Position numbers and translations under genes: made by a program
DNA from: Arachis hypogaea
Lineage: Eukaryota; Streptophyta; Magnoliopsida; Fabales; Fabaceae
NCBI RefSeq assembly: GCF_003086295.3
Contig: NC_092052.1
Span: 73,138,910-73,202,909, forward strand
Length of the DNA: 64,000 nucleotides
Reading direction: 5' to 3'
Part shown: positions 22,521 to 33,336 of the stretch, one piece after another
Numbering within the stretch: the stretch's first letter is position 1
How the letters are laid out: every line of letters begins with the position of its first letter
Notes under the pieces: model-generated
Database searches by the model: none
Told to the model about the DNA's origin: nothing
The model's input: only the letters and a program-made list of their open reading frames with translations

Positions 22521-22766
22521 GAATGCTCAAAACTGAGACTAAATTAAAAGCTCAGTAAAAGTCCAGCTAAAGACAGTAAAGAAGCGCTTATTGGGAAGCA
22601 ACCCAATCTTATTTATCTATGTTAATTACTTTTTCATTTCATTTTCCATTGTTAGTTCATGTTTTCTTTAGGTTGATGATCATGTGGAGTCACAAAAACA
22701 GCTGCAGAATTAAAGCAAAATAAAAAACAGCATCAAAAATATCACACCCTGGAGGACAGGCTTACT

Positions 22767-23010
22767 AGAGTTTAAACGCCAGTAAGGATAGCAGAATGGG
22801 CGTTCAACGCCCATGCAGGCAGCATTCTGGGTGTTTAACGCCAGAATTGGCAACATTCGGGGCGTTCAGAAAAATGCCCAGTAAAGAAGGATTCCTGGCA
22901 TTTAACGCCAGCCAGGGTATCTGGCTGGGCGTTAAACACCCAAAGAGGCAGTCAAGTGGGCGTTAAATGCCAGAATGGATATCATTCTGGGCGTTTAACG
23001 CCAGGATGAC
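22767..23010 (+). repeat. Cluster of GGCGTTTAACGCC palindromes after pol
   Basis: About seven diverged copies of the element A palindrome (for example GGGCGTTCAACGCCCA and GGCGTTTAACGCCA) lie spaced at 30-45 bp in the region between pol and the third frame. Degenerate copies such as GGCATTTAACGCCA mark decay by C-to-T or G-to-A change. Confidence 0.85.
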
Positions 23011-23309
23011 ACAAGGGTGGTAATTTTGTTTCCAATTCAAATTTTATTTAATTTTTCATGTTTTAATTCATAATTTTTTGCATCAAACATATTTTAAACG
23101 TTCATCTTTCAATTTTTATTTTCAAAAATTAATAATCTTTCCTATTCTTTGTAATTCTTTTTCAATTCTTTTCAATTCCTTCCAAAACGTTTTCAAAACT
23201 TACATATCTTTTCAAAATTCTTTTCAACTCTTTTTAATTTTTCTTGCATACAGTAATAAGTTTTCAAAATTAATTGCATCATTCTTCTTTTACTCCCTTC
23301 TATTTGATT

Positions 23310-23347
23310 TTGCTCGAGGACGAGCAAAGCTTTTAAGTTTGGTATGG
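23310..23347 (+). other. Internal hairpin plus PPT-like motif
   Basis: TTGCTCG-AGGA-CGAGCAA (23310-23327) is a perfect 7-bp stem with an AGGA loop, followed by TTTAAGTTTGGTATGG. The same arrangement, hairpin then TTTAAGTTTGGTGTTG, stands directly before the 3' LTR at 24571-24608. Confidence 0.8.
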
Positions 23348-23380
23348 AAAAGCTCAGCTTTTTGCTTGCCATAACCATTA

Positions 23381-23569
23381 ATGGCACCTAAGGCTGGAGA
23401 AACCTCTAGGAAGAGGAGCAACAAAGGCAAGAAAGAGACAAAAAGGAGATCAAAAGCTCCATTGGTTCTTCAAAAGGAAGAAGAAGCCACCATCACTAAG
23501 GTGGACCCGTTCTTTAATCTCCTTGTTTATTTTCTTTTCTGTTTTCGGTTTTTATGCTTTATGTTTTGA
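23381..23569 (+). pseudogene. Remnant of a third frame (envelope position) of element A
   Basis: A short Lys- and Arg-rich frame starting MAPKAGETSRKRSNKGKK lies between pol and the 3' LTR, where Athila-type elements carry an extra gene sometimes called envelope-like. Only the first 40 or so residues look protein-like; the rest is hydrophobic low-complexity translation. I take it as the start of a degraded third gene. It could also be chance. Confidence 0.4.
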
Positions 23570-24570
23570 CTATGTTTGTGTCTTCATTACATGATCATTA
23601 GTGTTTAGAGTCTATGTCTTAAAGCTATGAATGATTCTATGAATCTCTCACCTTTCTAAAATAAAAAATGTTTTTATTTGCAAAAGAACAAGAAGTGCAT
23701 AATTTTGAAATTTATCTTGAAATTAGTTTAATTATTTTGATGTGGCGGCAATACTTTTTGTTTTCTGAATGAATGCTTGAACAGTGCATATTTTTTATAG
23801 TGAAGTTTATGAATGTTAAAATTGTTGGCTCTTGAAAGAATAATGAAAAAGGAGAAATGTTATTGATAATCTGAAAAATCATAAAATTGATTCCCGAAGC
23901 AAGAAAAAGCAGTGAAAAAAACAAAGCTTGCGAAAAAAAAAGGCGAAAAAACATAGAAAAAAAAAAGAAAAAGCAAGCAGAAAAAGCCAATAAAACTTTA
24001 AACTAAAGTGCAAGGGTAAAAAGGATCCAAGGCTTTGAGCATTAATGGATAGGAGGGCCTAATGGAACAAAATCCTGGCCTAAGCGGCTAAATCAAGCTG
24101 TCCCTAACCATGTGCTTGTGGCGTGAAGGTGTCAAGTGAAAAGCTTGAGACTGAGCGGTTAAAGTCGTGGTCCAAAGCAAAAAGAGTGTGCTTAAGAGCT
24201 CTGGGAACCTCTAACTGGGGACTCTAGCAAAGCTGAGTCACAATCTGAAAAGGTTCACCCAGTTATGTGTCTGTGGCATTTATGTATCCGGTGGTAATAC
24301 TGGAAAACAAAATGCTTAGGGTCACGGCCAAGACTCATAAAGTAGTTGTGTTCAAGATTCAACATACTGAACTAGGAGAATCAATAACACTATCTGAATT
24401 CTAAGTTCCTATGGATACCAATCATTCTGAACTTCAAAGGATAAAGTGAGAGGCCAAAATTGTTCAGAAGCAAAAAGCTACTAGTCCCGCTCATCTAATT
24501 GAAACTAATCTTCATTGATATGTTTGAAATTTATTGTATATTCTCTTCTTTTTATCCTATTTTGTTTTTA
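23570..24570 (+). other. 3' untranslated region of element A
   Basis: I see no coding frame. An A-rich run of GAAAAAA units lies at about 23920-23990. The remainder is unremarkable up to the hairpin at 24571. Confidence 0.6.
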
Positions 24571-24608
24571 GTTGCTTGGAGACAAGCAACAATTTAAGTT
24601 TGGTGTTG
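24571..24608 (+). other. Hairpin and polypurine tract of element A
   Basis: GTTGCTTG-GAGA-CAAGCAAC (24571-24590) forms a perfect 8-bp stem with a GAGA loop. It is followed by AATTTAAGTTTGGTGTTG and then the first base of the 3' LTR at 24609. The tract primes plus-strand synthesis; a role for the hairpin is inferred from its recurrence in other elements. Confidence 0.82.
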
Positions 24609-24923
24609 TGATGAGCGGATAATTTATACCATTTTTGGCATTATTTTTAGGTAGTTTTTAGTATGTTTTATTTACTTTTTATTATATTTTTATTAGTTTT
24701 TATTCAAAAATCACAATTTTGGACTTTACTATGAGTTTGTGTGTTTTTCTGTAATTTCAGGTATTTTCTGGATGAAATTGAGGGACCTGAGCAAAAATCT
24801 GATTCAGAGGCTGAGAAAGGACTGCAGATGCTGTTGGATTTTGACCCTCCTGCACTCGAAGTAGATTTTCTGGAGCTACAGAGGCCCAATTGGTGCGCTC
24901 TCAATTGCGTTGGAAATTAGACA

Positions 24924-25809
24924 TCTTGGGCTTTTCAGCAATATATAATAGTTTATACTTTTCCCGAGATTTGATGGCCCAAATTGGCGTTAAAATCCAG
25001 CCAAAAACTTTCTGGCGTAAAACGCCAAAACTGGCACATTTCTTGGCGTTAAACGCCCATTTTGGCACCCAGGGTGGCGTTTAACTCCAACTTGAGGCAT
25101 ATGCACGTGTAAGCTTGAAAGCTTAGCCCAAACACTCACCAAGTGGGTCCTGGAAGTGGAATTCTGCACTATCTACACCTAGTTACTCATTTTCTGTAAC
25201 CCTAAGTTACTAATCTAGTATAAAATCTATTTTTAGGGATTCATTCTGTAACTCATGATATTTTACACTTCATATTGTATCTTCTATGGCATGAGTCTCT
25301 AAACCCCATAGGTGGAGGTGAGGAGCTCTGCTGTGTTTCAATGGATTAATGCAATTACTACTGTTTTCTTGGGCTTTCCAGCAATATATAATAGTTTATA
25401 CTTTGCCCGAGATTTGATGTCCCAAATTGGCGTTAAAATCCAGCCAAAAACTTTCTGGCGTAAAACGCCAGAACTGGCACATTTCTTGGCATTAAACGCC
25501 CATTTTGGCACCCAGGGTGGCGTTTAACTCCAACTTGAGGGATATGCACGTGTAAGCTTGAAAGCTTAGCCCAAACACTCACCAAGTGGGTCCTGGAAGT
25601 GGAATTCTGCACTATCTACACCTAGTTACTCATTTTCTGTAACCCTAAGTTACTAATCTAGTATAAAAACTATTTTTAGGGATTCATTCTGTAACTCATG
25701 ATATTTTACACTTCATATTGTATCTTCTATGGCATGAGTCTCTAAACCCCATAGGTGGAGGTGAGGAGCTCTGTTGTGTTTCAATGGATTAATGCAATTA
25801 CTACTGTTT
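24924..25809 (+). repeat. 443-bp tandem duplication inside the 3' LTR
   Basis: 24924-25366 and 25367-25809 are near-identical copies; the 5' LTR has one. TCT stands at both breakpoints. The unit holds a TATA box and the element's palindromes, so both are doubled. Confidence 0.93.
25219..25226 (+). promoter_or_regulatory. Duplicated TATA box, first copy
   Basis: TATAAAAT; the second copy, TATAAAAA, lies exactly 443 bp downstream at 25662-25669 because of the tandem duplication. Confidence 0.45.
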
Positions 25810-26348
25810 TCTATTCAATCACGCTTGATTCTATTCTAAGATACTCACTCGTACTTCAATATAGAGAACATGATGATCTGTGACACTCATCATTATTCTT
25901 AAACCTATGAACGCGTGCCTGACAACCACTCCCGTTCTATCTGAGCTCAACGTAGTCATTGGGCAACAGCTTGAGTGTGTATCTCTTGGGTCTCTAATCC
26001 ACGGACCGAGTCCGGAAGTTAGAACATTCGTGGTAGAGGCTAGAACCAATTGGCAGCATTCCTGGGATCCGAAAAGTCTAAACCTTATCTGTGGTATTCC
26101 GTGTAGGATCTGGGAAGGGATGACTATGACGAGCTTCAAACTCACGAATGTTGGGCGCAATGACAGTGTGCAAAAGGATAAGGGTCCTATTCCGACGCTA
26201 GTGAGAACCGACAGATGATTAGCCGTGCGGTAGCTGTACATGGTATTTTTCATTCGAAACGAGAAATCCAACAGTTGATTAATAGTGCAGAGATCGTACC
26301 TGGTAGTTTTCATCCGAGAGGATCATACAGCTTACCATTGAAGGAAGC

Positions 26349-27811
26349 TGATGAGAAGACTTTTGCGTGGTCTAGAAATTTTCGGATAAATCCTCATTGC
26401 AAGTATAGTTTCTAAACCTTCAAAAGTCCTTTCACACAAACATTTTTGGTTGTCACAAGTAACAAACCCCTTAAAAATTGTTAACCGAGTATTCAAACCT
26501 CGGGTCGTCTTCTCAAGGAACTGCAAGGAGGTATGTTCTTATTATTGGCTATGGAGATTGTAAATTCGGGGTTTCAAGAAGGAGGAATAAATTTGACAAT
26601 TAATTTAAATGGCAATTAAAATAAATAAATACTATAAAGCAAACTTTTGGCAAGGTAAGAGAAATTGGAAGTCCAACTTAGTTATTCCTCTCAACAATAG
26701 TGAAAGTTGAATCTTAATTCCACTTAGTTAACCTTTACTAAAGCAAAGGAAAGTCAAGGAACTAATTAGTTTGACCTTCCAATCCTATTTATTTCCTAAG
26801 AAAAAGTTGGGATTATTGAAGTTCAGTTCAATTAGCAAGATAACGATTATCACTTATGCTGAGTTTAATAACTGTTGAGTTACTGATTTCTTAACCAAGA
26901 CCAAAAGGGGAAAAAGTAAAATTGCTAGAATAAAAGTGTCCTTAGATGGAAAGCAATGGTAACACAAATTAAAGAGAAAGCAATCAATAACTGAAATACC
27001 TCAAATAATCATTAATTCAATTCGTAACATAGAAAGGGTTCATAAGCCAATTTGGCAACATTTATAGATACGAATAAAAGCATTAAAAGTAAAAGTGGCA
27101 TAGAAACATAAATTAAAGTAAATATTAAACCTGGATCGAGAGTTACTCTTAAAAATTAAGAGAAGTCCTAAATCCTAATCCTAAGAGAGAGGAGAGAACC
27201 TCTCTCAAACTAAATCTAAATCATGGAAAGTGAGAATTGGCGAGCTCTCCCTGAATGGATGCATTCCCCCACTTTATAACCTCTGGTCTATGCCTTCTGG
27301 ACTTGGATTTGGGCCAAAAAGGGCTTCAGAATTCGCTCTGAGCGTTTTCTGCAATTTTTGGTGCGTGGCCTCTGTCACGCGTCCGCGTGGGTCACGTGGT
27401 CGCGTCGTTCAGAGCTTTTGCTTGCCACGCGGTCACGTTTATCATGCAACCGCGTCGCTGCTTCTTTGCGCTTGGCACGCGTCCGCGTCGCCCATGCGAT
27501 TGCGTGGATGCCAATTTCCTCAGAAGCTCCGTTTTGTGCTTTCCTTCCAATGTTGTATGTTTCCTTTCCATCCTTTAAGTCATTCTGCCTTAGAAAATCT
27601 GAAACTAGTCAATACACTAATCACGGCATCGAATGGAAATAAAGGTAATTAAAAATAATTAATTTTAAAGCTTAGAAAACATGTTTTTCACATATATCAC
27701 ATAATGAGGAAGGGAAAGTAAAACCATGCAATTAATATGAATAAGTGGGTGAAGGATTGAATAAATCACTCAAATTAAGCACAAAATAACTCATGAAATA
27801 TGGGTTTATCA
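26349..27811 (-). repeat. Element B 3' LTR (1463 bp)
   Basis: On the plus strand it runs from TGATGAGAAGAC to GGGTTTATCA; on the minus strand it therefore starts TGATAAACCC directly after the polypurine tract. It matches the solo LTR in gag and the 5' LTR at 34829. A minus-strand TATAAAGT box lies at 27271-27278 and a CG-rich palindrome group at 27362-27510. Confidence 0.92.
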
Positions 27812-27849
27812 ACCTCCCCACACTTAAACTATAGCATGTCCTCATGCTA
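27812..27849 (-). other. Polypurine tract and hairpin of element B
   Basis: Read on the minus strand, TAGCATG-AGGA-CATGCTA is a perfect 7-bp stem with an AGGA loop. It is followed by TAGTTTAAGTGTGGGGAGGT and then the 3' LTR. Confidence 0.85.
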
Positions 27850-29554
27850 AATCCAAGGTAAAGAATAAGGTAAGGTTAAAGTGGTGGAATGTTATGCAAT
27901 GCAACCTATTCTAAATGCAACTACCTAAATGAATGATGCATCATGCAATTCTAATTTATTCACTCATATATAAAGCTTACAGGTAGTTAAATTAATTCAC
28001 ATTCTCAAAGAGTCATATATGTATATATAGCCAAGCCTTAGATAATCAATAAGCACTTTTACAATTGAGATGGGAGAAGAAACATTTGCAAGACAATTAG
28101 ATAATTCAAACAGAGATAAATGTTAATGAGCTATTGAACCCTCACTGGATTTGTGTTTACTCTCTAGTTACTCAATGTTTATTGGGTTAATCACTCTATT
28201 CCTCTTTTTATTCTTCCTTTCTATAACTTTGTTCTTCATCTAACCAATCAACAATTATAGAATACAGTCATACCAAAAATCATGAGGTCTTTAATTAAGG
28301 TTATAATGGGGCCAAGGTAAAGGTAAGGATATATGTATAAGGCTAAGTGAGCTAATAAGTGAATCCTTAATTAGACTAAAATCTCACCTAACATACATAT
28401 TTAGTAAGACAAAACTTTTTTACCTATTTTCCCATATTTTCCTACTTGTTGTTACATGCTCATGTTTCAATTTTTTTTTATTCTTATTCCATGTGCATTG
28501 CTTTTATTTTTGCATTTGGGGAATTCTTTACCCCTTTATTTTTGAAATGTTTTTTAATACACATAGTAATTTAATCACTTTGATTTCTCATGAGAATGCT
28601 TCCCAAAAATTTCTTAGTTGAATTATTTTATTCTTTTCAACTCTTCTACCTTTTGTTTTTATCATCCATATTCCCAATAGGTTTCCCACAATTAAACTAT
28701 TCATAATTTTCTATCTTAAGCTAACCAAGGATTCAACTTGGGATTTTTTGTTTGTTTTTCAGCTTAAGGCTAGTAGTGTGGTTAATAGAATAAAAGAGAA
28801 TTTAAAGGCTCAAGGGGGCTAACAAGGGTGATGTGAAAGGTAGGTTATTTTGGGATAAGTGAGCTTAAAATCAATTGATGGCCTCAATCATTCTTTTGGT
28901 ATGTATCTATATCTATATTCTATATTTGGACATATAGATTAAAACAAAGTAAAGAATATCAGAATATAAAAGAAGGGTGGAACACACAGGAATAAAAATT
29001 ATGGTTTAAATGTAACCATACAATTAAGCTCAAAACTCACAGGCTATGTGTTCTCTAGCTCAAAAATCATTTATCAGTTATGTATGTCATACAGGTTTAG
29101 TTAAAAATTCTCATTATTCTCAATGTAAAACTTATATTGAATGGCTTTAAAGTTTTAGTGTTACTCCTTGATGAAATGTTGTTAACTTAACTACATGATG
29201 TAATGCTATATATACAGGGTTTATGGATTTTAATCTATTATGTTCAAGTTCCTAGCTTACTTCCTTTTTATATTTATTAAATTAAACTAAGCTATAACTA
29301 AGCTATCTTATGTTAAAAAGGGTAAACTATACTAATTGATCCACTAATAAGTTAGAATTGCAGACTAAACTAAATAACTAAAATATGAACTAAAAATACA
29401 AAATGCAGAAAATAGAGTAAAAATACATAAGAGTGGCAGTGTATAAGTACTCAGAAAATAAAAATAAAGAGAAAAATATAGAAAAATATCCCAAAATAAA
29501 AGAAAAAGAGATGTAGTGGTTCACCAAAATAAAACGCCAGAGATGGCGACTTCC
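27850..29554 (-). other. 3' untranslated region of element B
   Basis: AT-rich with no open frame of note. I see no further genes in these 1.7 kb. Confidence 0.6.
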
Positions 29555-29588
29555 CCACACTTAAAGTGAAGCATCGTCCCTGATGCTC
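29555..29588 (-). other. Internal hairpin plus PPT-like motif in element B
   Basis: Read on the minus strand, AGCATC-AGGGAC-GATGCT is followed by TCACTTTAAGTGTGGGGAAG, the same TTTAAGTGTGGGG as in the real polypurine tract at 27812. It lies 1.7 kb upstream of the 3' LTR and directly after the stop of the transposon-domain frame. Confidence 0.75.
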
Positions 29589-29590
29589 AG

Positions 29591-31168
29591 TCAAGCCGGG
29601 TGTGAAGGGGTGTCATCACTGGTAGGGATGGTGGCTGGTGTCTCAGTGGTGGTGACTGGCTGAGGATCTGGTTGCTGCAGAGGAGGTGCTGACTGGATCA
29701 GGATCTCCGGATCTGCAGCCTCAATCTGATGGGGAACCTCCTGATGTGGGGCAGCCTGCTCTGTCCCTGCCTGCGGATGGGTCTCCTCCTGGGAATGAAT
29801 CTCCTCCTCGTGCTCATCCTCCTCCTCCTCTGATGGCTCTGATGGTGTGTCAGGCTCGGAGGGGATGTCACTGCCTTGTCGGATCATCAGCTTCAGATGC
29901 GCATAGCGTCGCTTGCTGCGACGCTCCGATCTCTCATACCGCCGCCAGTTACGGCGCTCCATCTGATCAATCTGTCGGAATAAGCGGTGCACGAGGTGGT
30001 ACACTGGCTCTGAGGCAGGTGGAGGTGCAGTGGTGGTGGCAGGGGCAACTGTGGTGGAAGAGGGTCCAACAAACGGTGGGGCTGGCTCAGCAGTAGCAGT
30101 GAAGGGTGGTGGTCTGTAGCCCAAGGCCAGGAAGTTCCTGCTGTGAGGAATGATCTTCCTGCAGTCCGCCGCTGGTGGTCTCTCATCGGCATCCTCCCAT
30201 GGCACGTCAGCTCGACGGCCTAGCTGTGTAACCAGATAAGGAAAGGGGAGGGTGCCACGGACGTGGACCCTGGCCATATAATGCCAGATAAAGCGTGGCA
30301 AGTACAGGTCCTTACCCTCCATCACACACTATAGGAGAGTGATCATAGCAGCCAGGATCTCCGTCTCATGAGTACTTGGCATCACAAAATTACTCAGGAT
30401 CTGATGCCATAACCGAGCCTCATCATTCAAATATGCCCTCTTGATCCCTCTAGGCATAGTGGTGTCCTGACCCATCTCCCAAGAAACAGTCGGGTCGAGG
30501 GCTATCCGTGACTTAACAGCATCCCAATCAAATCGCATATAGCGCATGTCCTCCTCAGCCTTTTTGTAACCATCAGGCTGATCAGACTTAGGTGGAAGCT
30601 GTAGGATGTCCTCAATGGCCTCCTCAGTGACCAGAATCTACTTTCCTCTCAGGTTCACTGCATCTAGGGTGGTGATGTAGTAGTTGCAGTAGAATTCCCT
30701 AACCCAAGATGCATTGACCTCTGTCGGTGCTCTCTCCAGAAAGAACCAGCCTCTTTGCTTGATTTGCTCAGTGGTGTATTGCTTGAGTGCTTCTGGAATC
30801 TTCAGAGTTCTCTCCAGGTATAGGTTCCTGGAGTTTGCAAATGCCGGATACTTCAGCTCACAGTATCGGTTTGCAAATTTTACGGAATCATTTGCAGGGA
30901 GCAGCTGGTCAGCTTTTTCCTGCTGGGTAAAGTTCTTCTCCTGCCAGGAGGAATCGTGCATGAGATCAATGATGGACACGGCTGATTCTCCTCTTTTACG
31001 CTTGCCAGTTGTAGCTTTGCCTTTACCTTTCCTCTGACTGGCAGAAATCCTGAAAAATGGAAAACCAGGATATATAAAAATAGGAAAGCAAATAGGCAAA
31101 GAATCAATGAAAACACAGAGTGGCACAGGAGAATTAGAATGAGGTAAATGAGTTAAGTAAATGTGCAT
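29591..31168 (-). pseudogene. Frame with plant 'putative transposon protein' domain (PF20167-like), element B
   Basis: One reading frame is broken by two stops, near 30638 and 30329, where TAG stands in place of ordinary codons (the second replaces an expected Trp). Its N-terminal part is basic (GKATTGKRKRGES). The conserved core contains FANRYCELKYPAFANSRNLY, RGWFFLERAPTEVNASWVREFY, RYMRFDWDAV, EARLWHQILSNFVMPSTHE and MEGKDLYLPRFIWHYM, which I recognise as the plant domain annotated 'putative plant transposon protein'. The C-terminal part is Pro-, Glu- and Gln-rich low complexity. The position after the missing pol corresponds to the third gene of Athila-type elements. Its biochemical role is not known. 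The annotated start at 31168 is the ORF limit and may be too early; the basic segment near 31040 is a likelier start. Confidence 0.72.
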
Positions 31169-32460
31169 TCAGGATTGTATAGGAATGAAAAGTTCAAAAG
31201 GAAAATTTCACAATCCAAAATGTAATTGAATTCATGTTAAACAGAAAAAATTATCATTATGCCATGGTTAGAAAGTTAAAGGAAAGTGAAAAACCAGAAA
31301 AGAGATTTTAAAAGGTTAGCTTGGTTAGAATTTGAAAAAGAAGTTAGTAATTTAAAATCAGGGAGTCAGTAAAAAGTGGGTTAAGGTAAGTGGCATAAAG
31401 AAAATATTCCATGTAACAAGGATTCACAGGTAGGAACTATAAGTAACTCACAACCAAACAAGAAAGCAAGTTGATGCTGATTCAAATAGATATAAAGAAA
31501 GTAAAAATTGGAATCAAAACATCACAAATGCAGTTTATAAACCAGAAAATCAAAAAGGATAAGAATGCATGCCCAGGCATTCATGAAATGGTTTGGTTAA
31601 AGCAGAGGAAAACAAAGTTCAAATTGCCAAACTGAAACATGAGTGAAAACATTTTTATAGAAATTTGGGCAGTATTCCGGCTAAAATTGGATTATCCCGG
31701 AAAATAAACAATAACCAAAGCAGTTCATATGAATTAAAAATCAAGCTGCAGTTACAGATAATGAATAGAAACATGAAAATTCAGAGTAATAAGCAGCAAA
31801 TGCAAGAAATGACAGCATATGAACAGAGTCACAGCAACAGCAGAATTGCAAATATGATAAAGCAGAAACAGGAACAATGCAAGTAAACAGACCTAAATCC
31901 ACTAACCACATCCTAGGCTACCTAACAACCTAAAATCCACTACAACATGCACATATAGTTATCCTAAACATGAACATAAACGAAAAAAAAAAAGAAAAAA
32001 TACGAACGGATAAAAGGGATCATGTGTTGCAGAACCTGGAAGGCGAAAGAAGGAGGTTGGGGTACAGGGGTGGCTGGGGGTGGTGGCGGTGATGTCCGGC
32101 ACGGCTGTTGGCGGCGGTGGGCACGGCGGTGCGGTGCTGCTTGTGTGGCAGTTCGGGCAGGGGGGAAGGGAGGGGGTAATGGGGTTGGGGGTTCTAATGT
32201 GGTTGCGGGTGGGTGGCAGATGGGGGCAGTTGGCGGCGGTGGGTGGTGGCGCGGATGGGAGCAGTGGCGGAGATGGGGGGAAAGAAGAAAAAAGGAGGAA
32301 AGGGCAGGGGAAAAAGGAAGGGGGGTGGTCGGCGGTGACGTCTGGGGGTTGGCGGCGATGATGGCTGGAGGGGGTGTTTGAGGGTTGGGGGAGAAGAGAG
32401 GGAAGGGGTTGGGGTTCAGGGGTGGGGCGCGAGAATAGGGTTCGCGTGGCCTGGAGGGGT
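31169..32460 (-). other. Non-coding interior of element B, G-rich on the plus strand at 32030-32400
   Basis: 31169-32000 is A-rich without a gene. 32030-32400 is a GGT/GGC-rich low-complexity tract; its translations are Gly-rich or Pro-rich in all frames and resemble no protein, so I do not call a gene. Confidence 0.6.
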
Positions 32461-32935
32461 TATATTTTGAAATCCATGCGGCCGCGTGGGGCACGCGGTC
32501 GTGTGGTGGGGGTGAAATAGGGATGACGCGATCGCGTGGGTCGCGCGATCGCATGGAAGGGGTGGAAGAGGGGAAAACGCGATCGCGTGGGACGCGCGAT
32601 CGCGTCGCTGGAATTTATGCTAGACGCACGATTCTAGCGTTGTTTCAGCGCAACTCTTTGTTTCCTTCTAGGGTGTTGTGCAATCCATGCGACGCAATCG
32701 CGTCGCTCACGCGGTCGCGTGGGATTGGTATTGTGCAAGTGACGCGATTGCATGGGGCATGCGATCGCGTGGGTCAATTTGTGCAAATCGCACAAGGGCC
32801 GCACGATTCCAGCCTAACTTTCTGGACGTTGGATCTTTACGCCGATCTTCAGGTCACGCGGCCGCGTGGTTGTTGCGGTCGCGTGGGTTATGTTTTCGCA
32901 TTATGACGCGATCGCATGGGGCATGCCGTCGCGTC
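32461..32935 (-). repeat. Cluster of GCGATCGC/GCGGCCGC palindromes in element B
   Basis: More than ten units of the form ACGCG(A/G)(T/C)CGCGTGGG follow one another, including perfect 12-bp palindromes ACGCGATCGCGT. The same motif family occurs in the element's LTRs (17665-17785 and 27362-27510). Degenerate units such as GCGATTGCATGG look like CpG decay. Confidence 0.88.
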
Positions 32936-33336
32936 GTACACCCTTTTTTTATGCAGAATGCAATGATTAATAGGAGTGTTATGCATGATTCCAGGTTCAA
33001 TAAAGTAAAATAAAAAGGAAGTAAAAATAAAAACAAATAACATGAAATAAACTGAAAAAGAAGCGACAATACCATGATGGGTTGTCTCCCACCTAGCACT
33101 TTTAGTTACAGTCCGTAAGTTGGACATTGGTTGAGCTTCTTGTTATGGTGGCTTGTGTTTAAATTCATCCAGAAATCTCCACCAATGCTTGGAATGCCAA
33201 TAGCCTCCGGGGTCCCAAACTAGGCATGTAAAGCTTCTGAGCAGCTTCAAACAGATTTTCAGACTCTCGGGATGATGAATGTCAGGATAGAGTCCATGAT
33301 TCCAAGCCTTGCTTTTAAATCCGCCTCCGTCTTGAT

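Larger units (their letters stand above)
13062..26348 (+). mobile_element. Athila-like Ty3 retrotransposon (element A), interrupted and 3' truncated
   Basis: The element has a 1609-bp 5' LTR, a tRNA-Asp-type primer site, a long leader, gag, protease, RT-RNase H-integrase, a remnant of a third frame, a polypurine tract and most of a 3' LTR. The domain order with integrase last defines Ty3/Gypsy; the protease and gag-pol linker (LRSGKTL) and the long 3' region fit the Athila lineage. The reading frame carries at least four nonsense changes and two frameshifts, a solo LTR sits in gag, and the 3' LTR is interrupted at 26348 by element B. The Arachis family FIDEL may be its relative; that is memory, not a match I could test. 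Confidence 0.85.
24609..26348 (+). repeat. Element A 3' LTR, internally duplicated and interrupted
   Basis: It begins TGATGAGCGGATAATTTATA like the 5' LTR and follows it to the equivalent of position 14358 (GAAGGAAGC), where element B begins. The last 310 bp or so of the LTR are missing from the window. It is longer than the matching part of the 5' LTR because of a 443-bp tandem duplication. Confidence 0.88.

Noticed and set aside
18567..23010. Spaced palindromic repeats resembling a CRISPR array
   Set aside because: The spacing is irregular, the units are degenerate, and the context is a plant retrotransposon.
32022..32554. Gly-rich and Pro-rich open frames
   Set aside because: They arise from a GGT/GGC low-complexity tract, are open in several frames on both strands and match no protein pattern.
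32461..32935. GCGGCCGC (NotI-like) words suggesting cloning-vector contamination
   Set aside because: They belong to a degenerate native repeat family also found in the LTRs at 17665 and 27362; no vector sequence is present.
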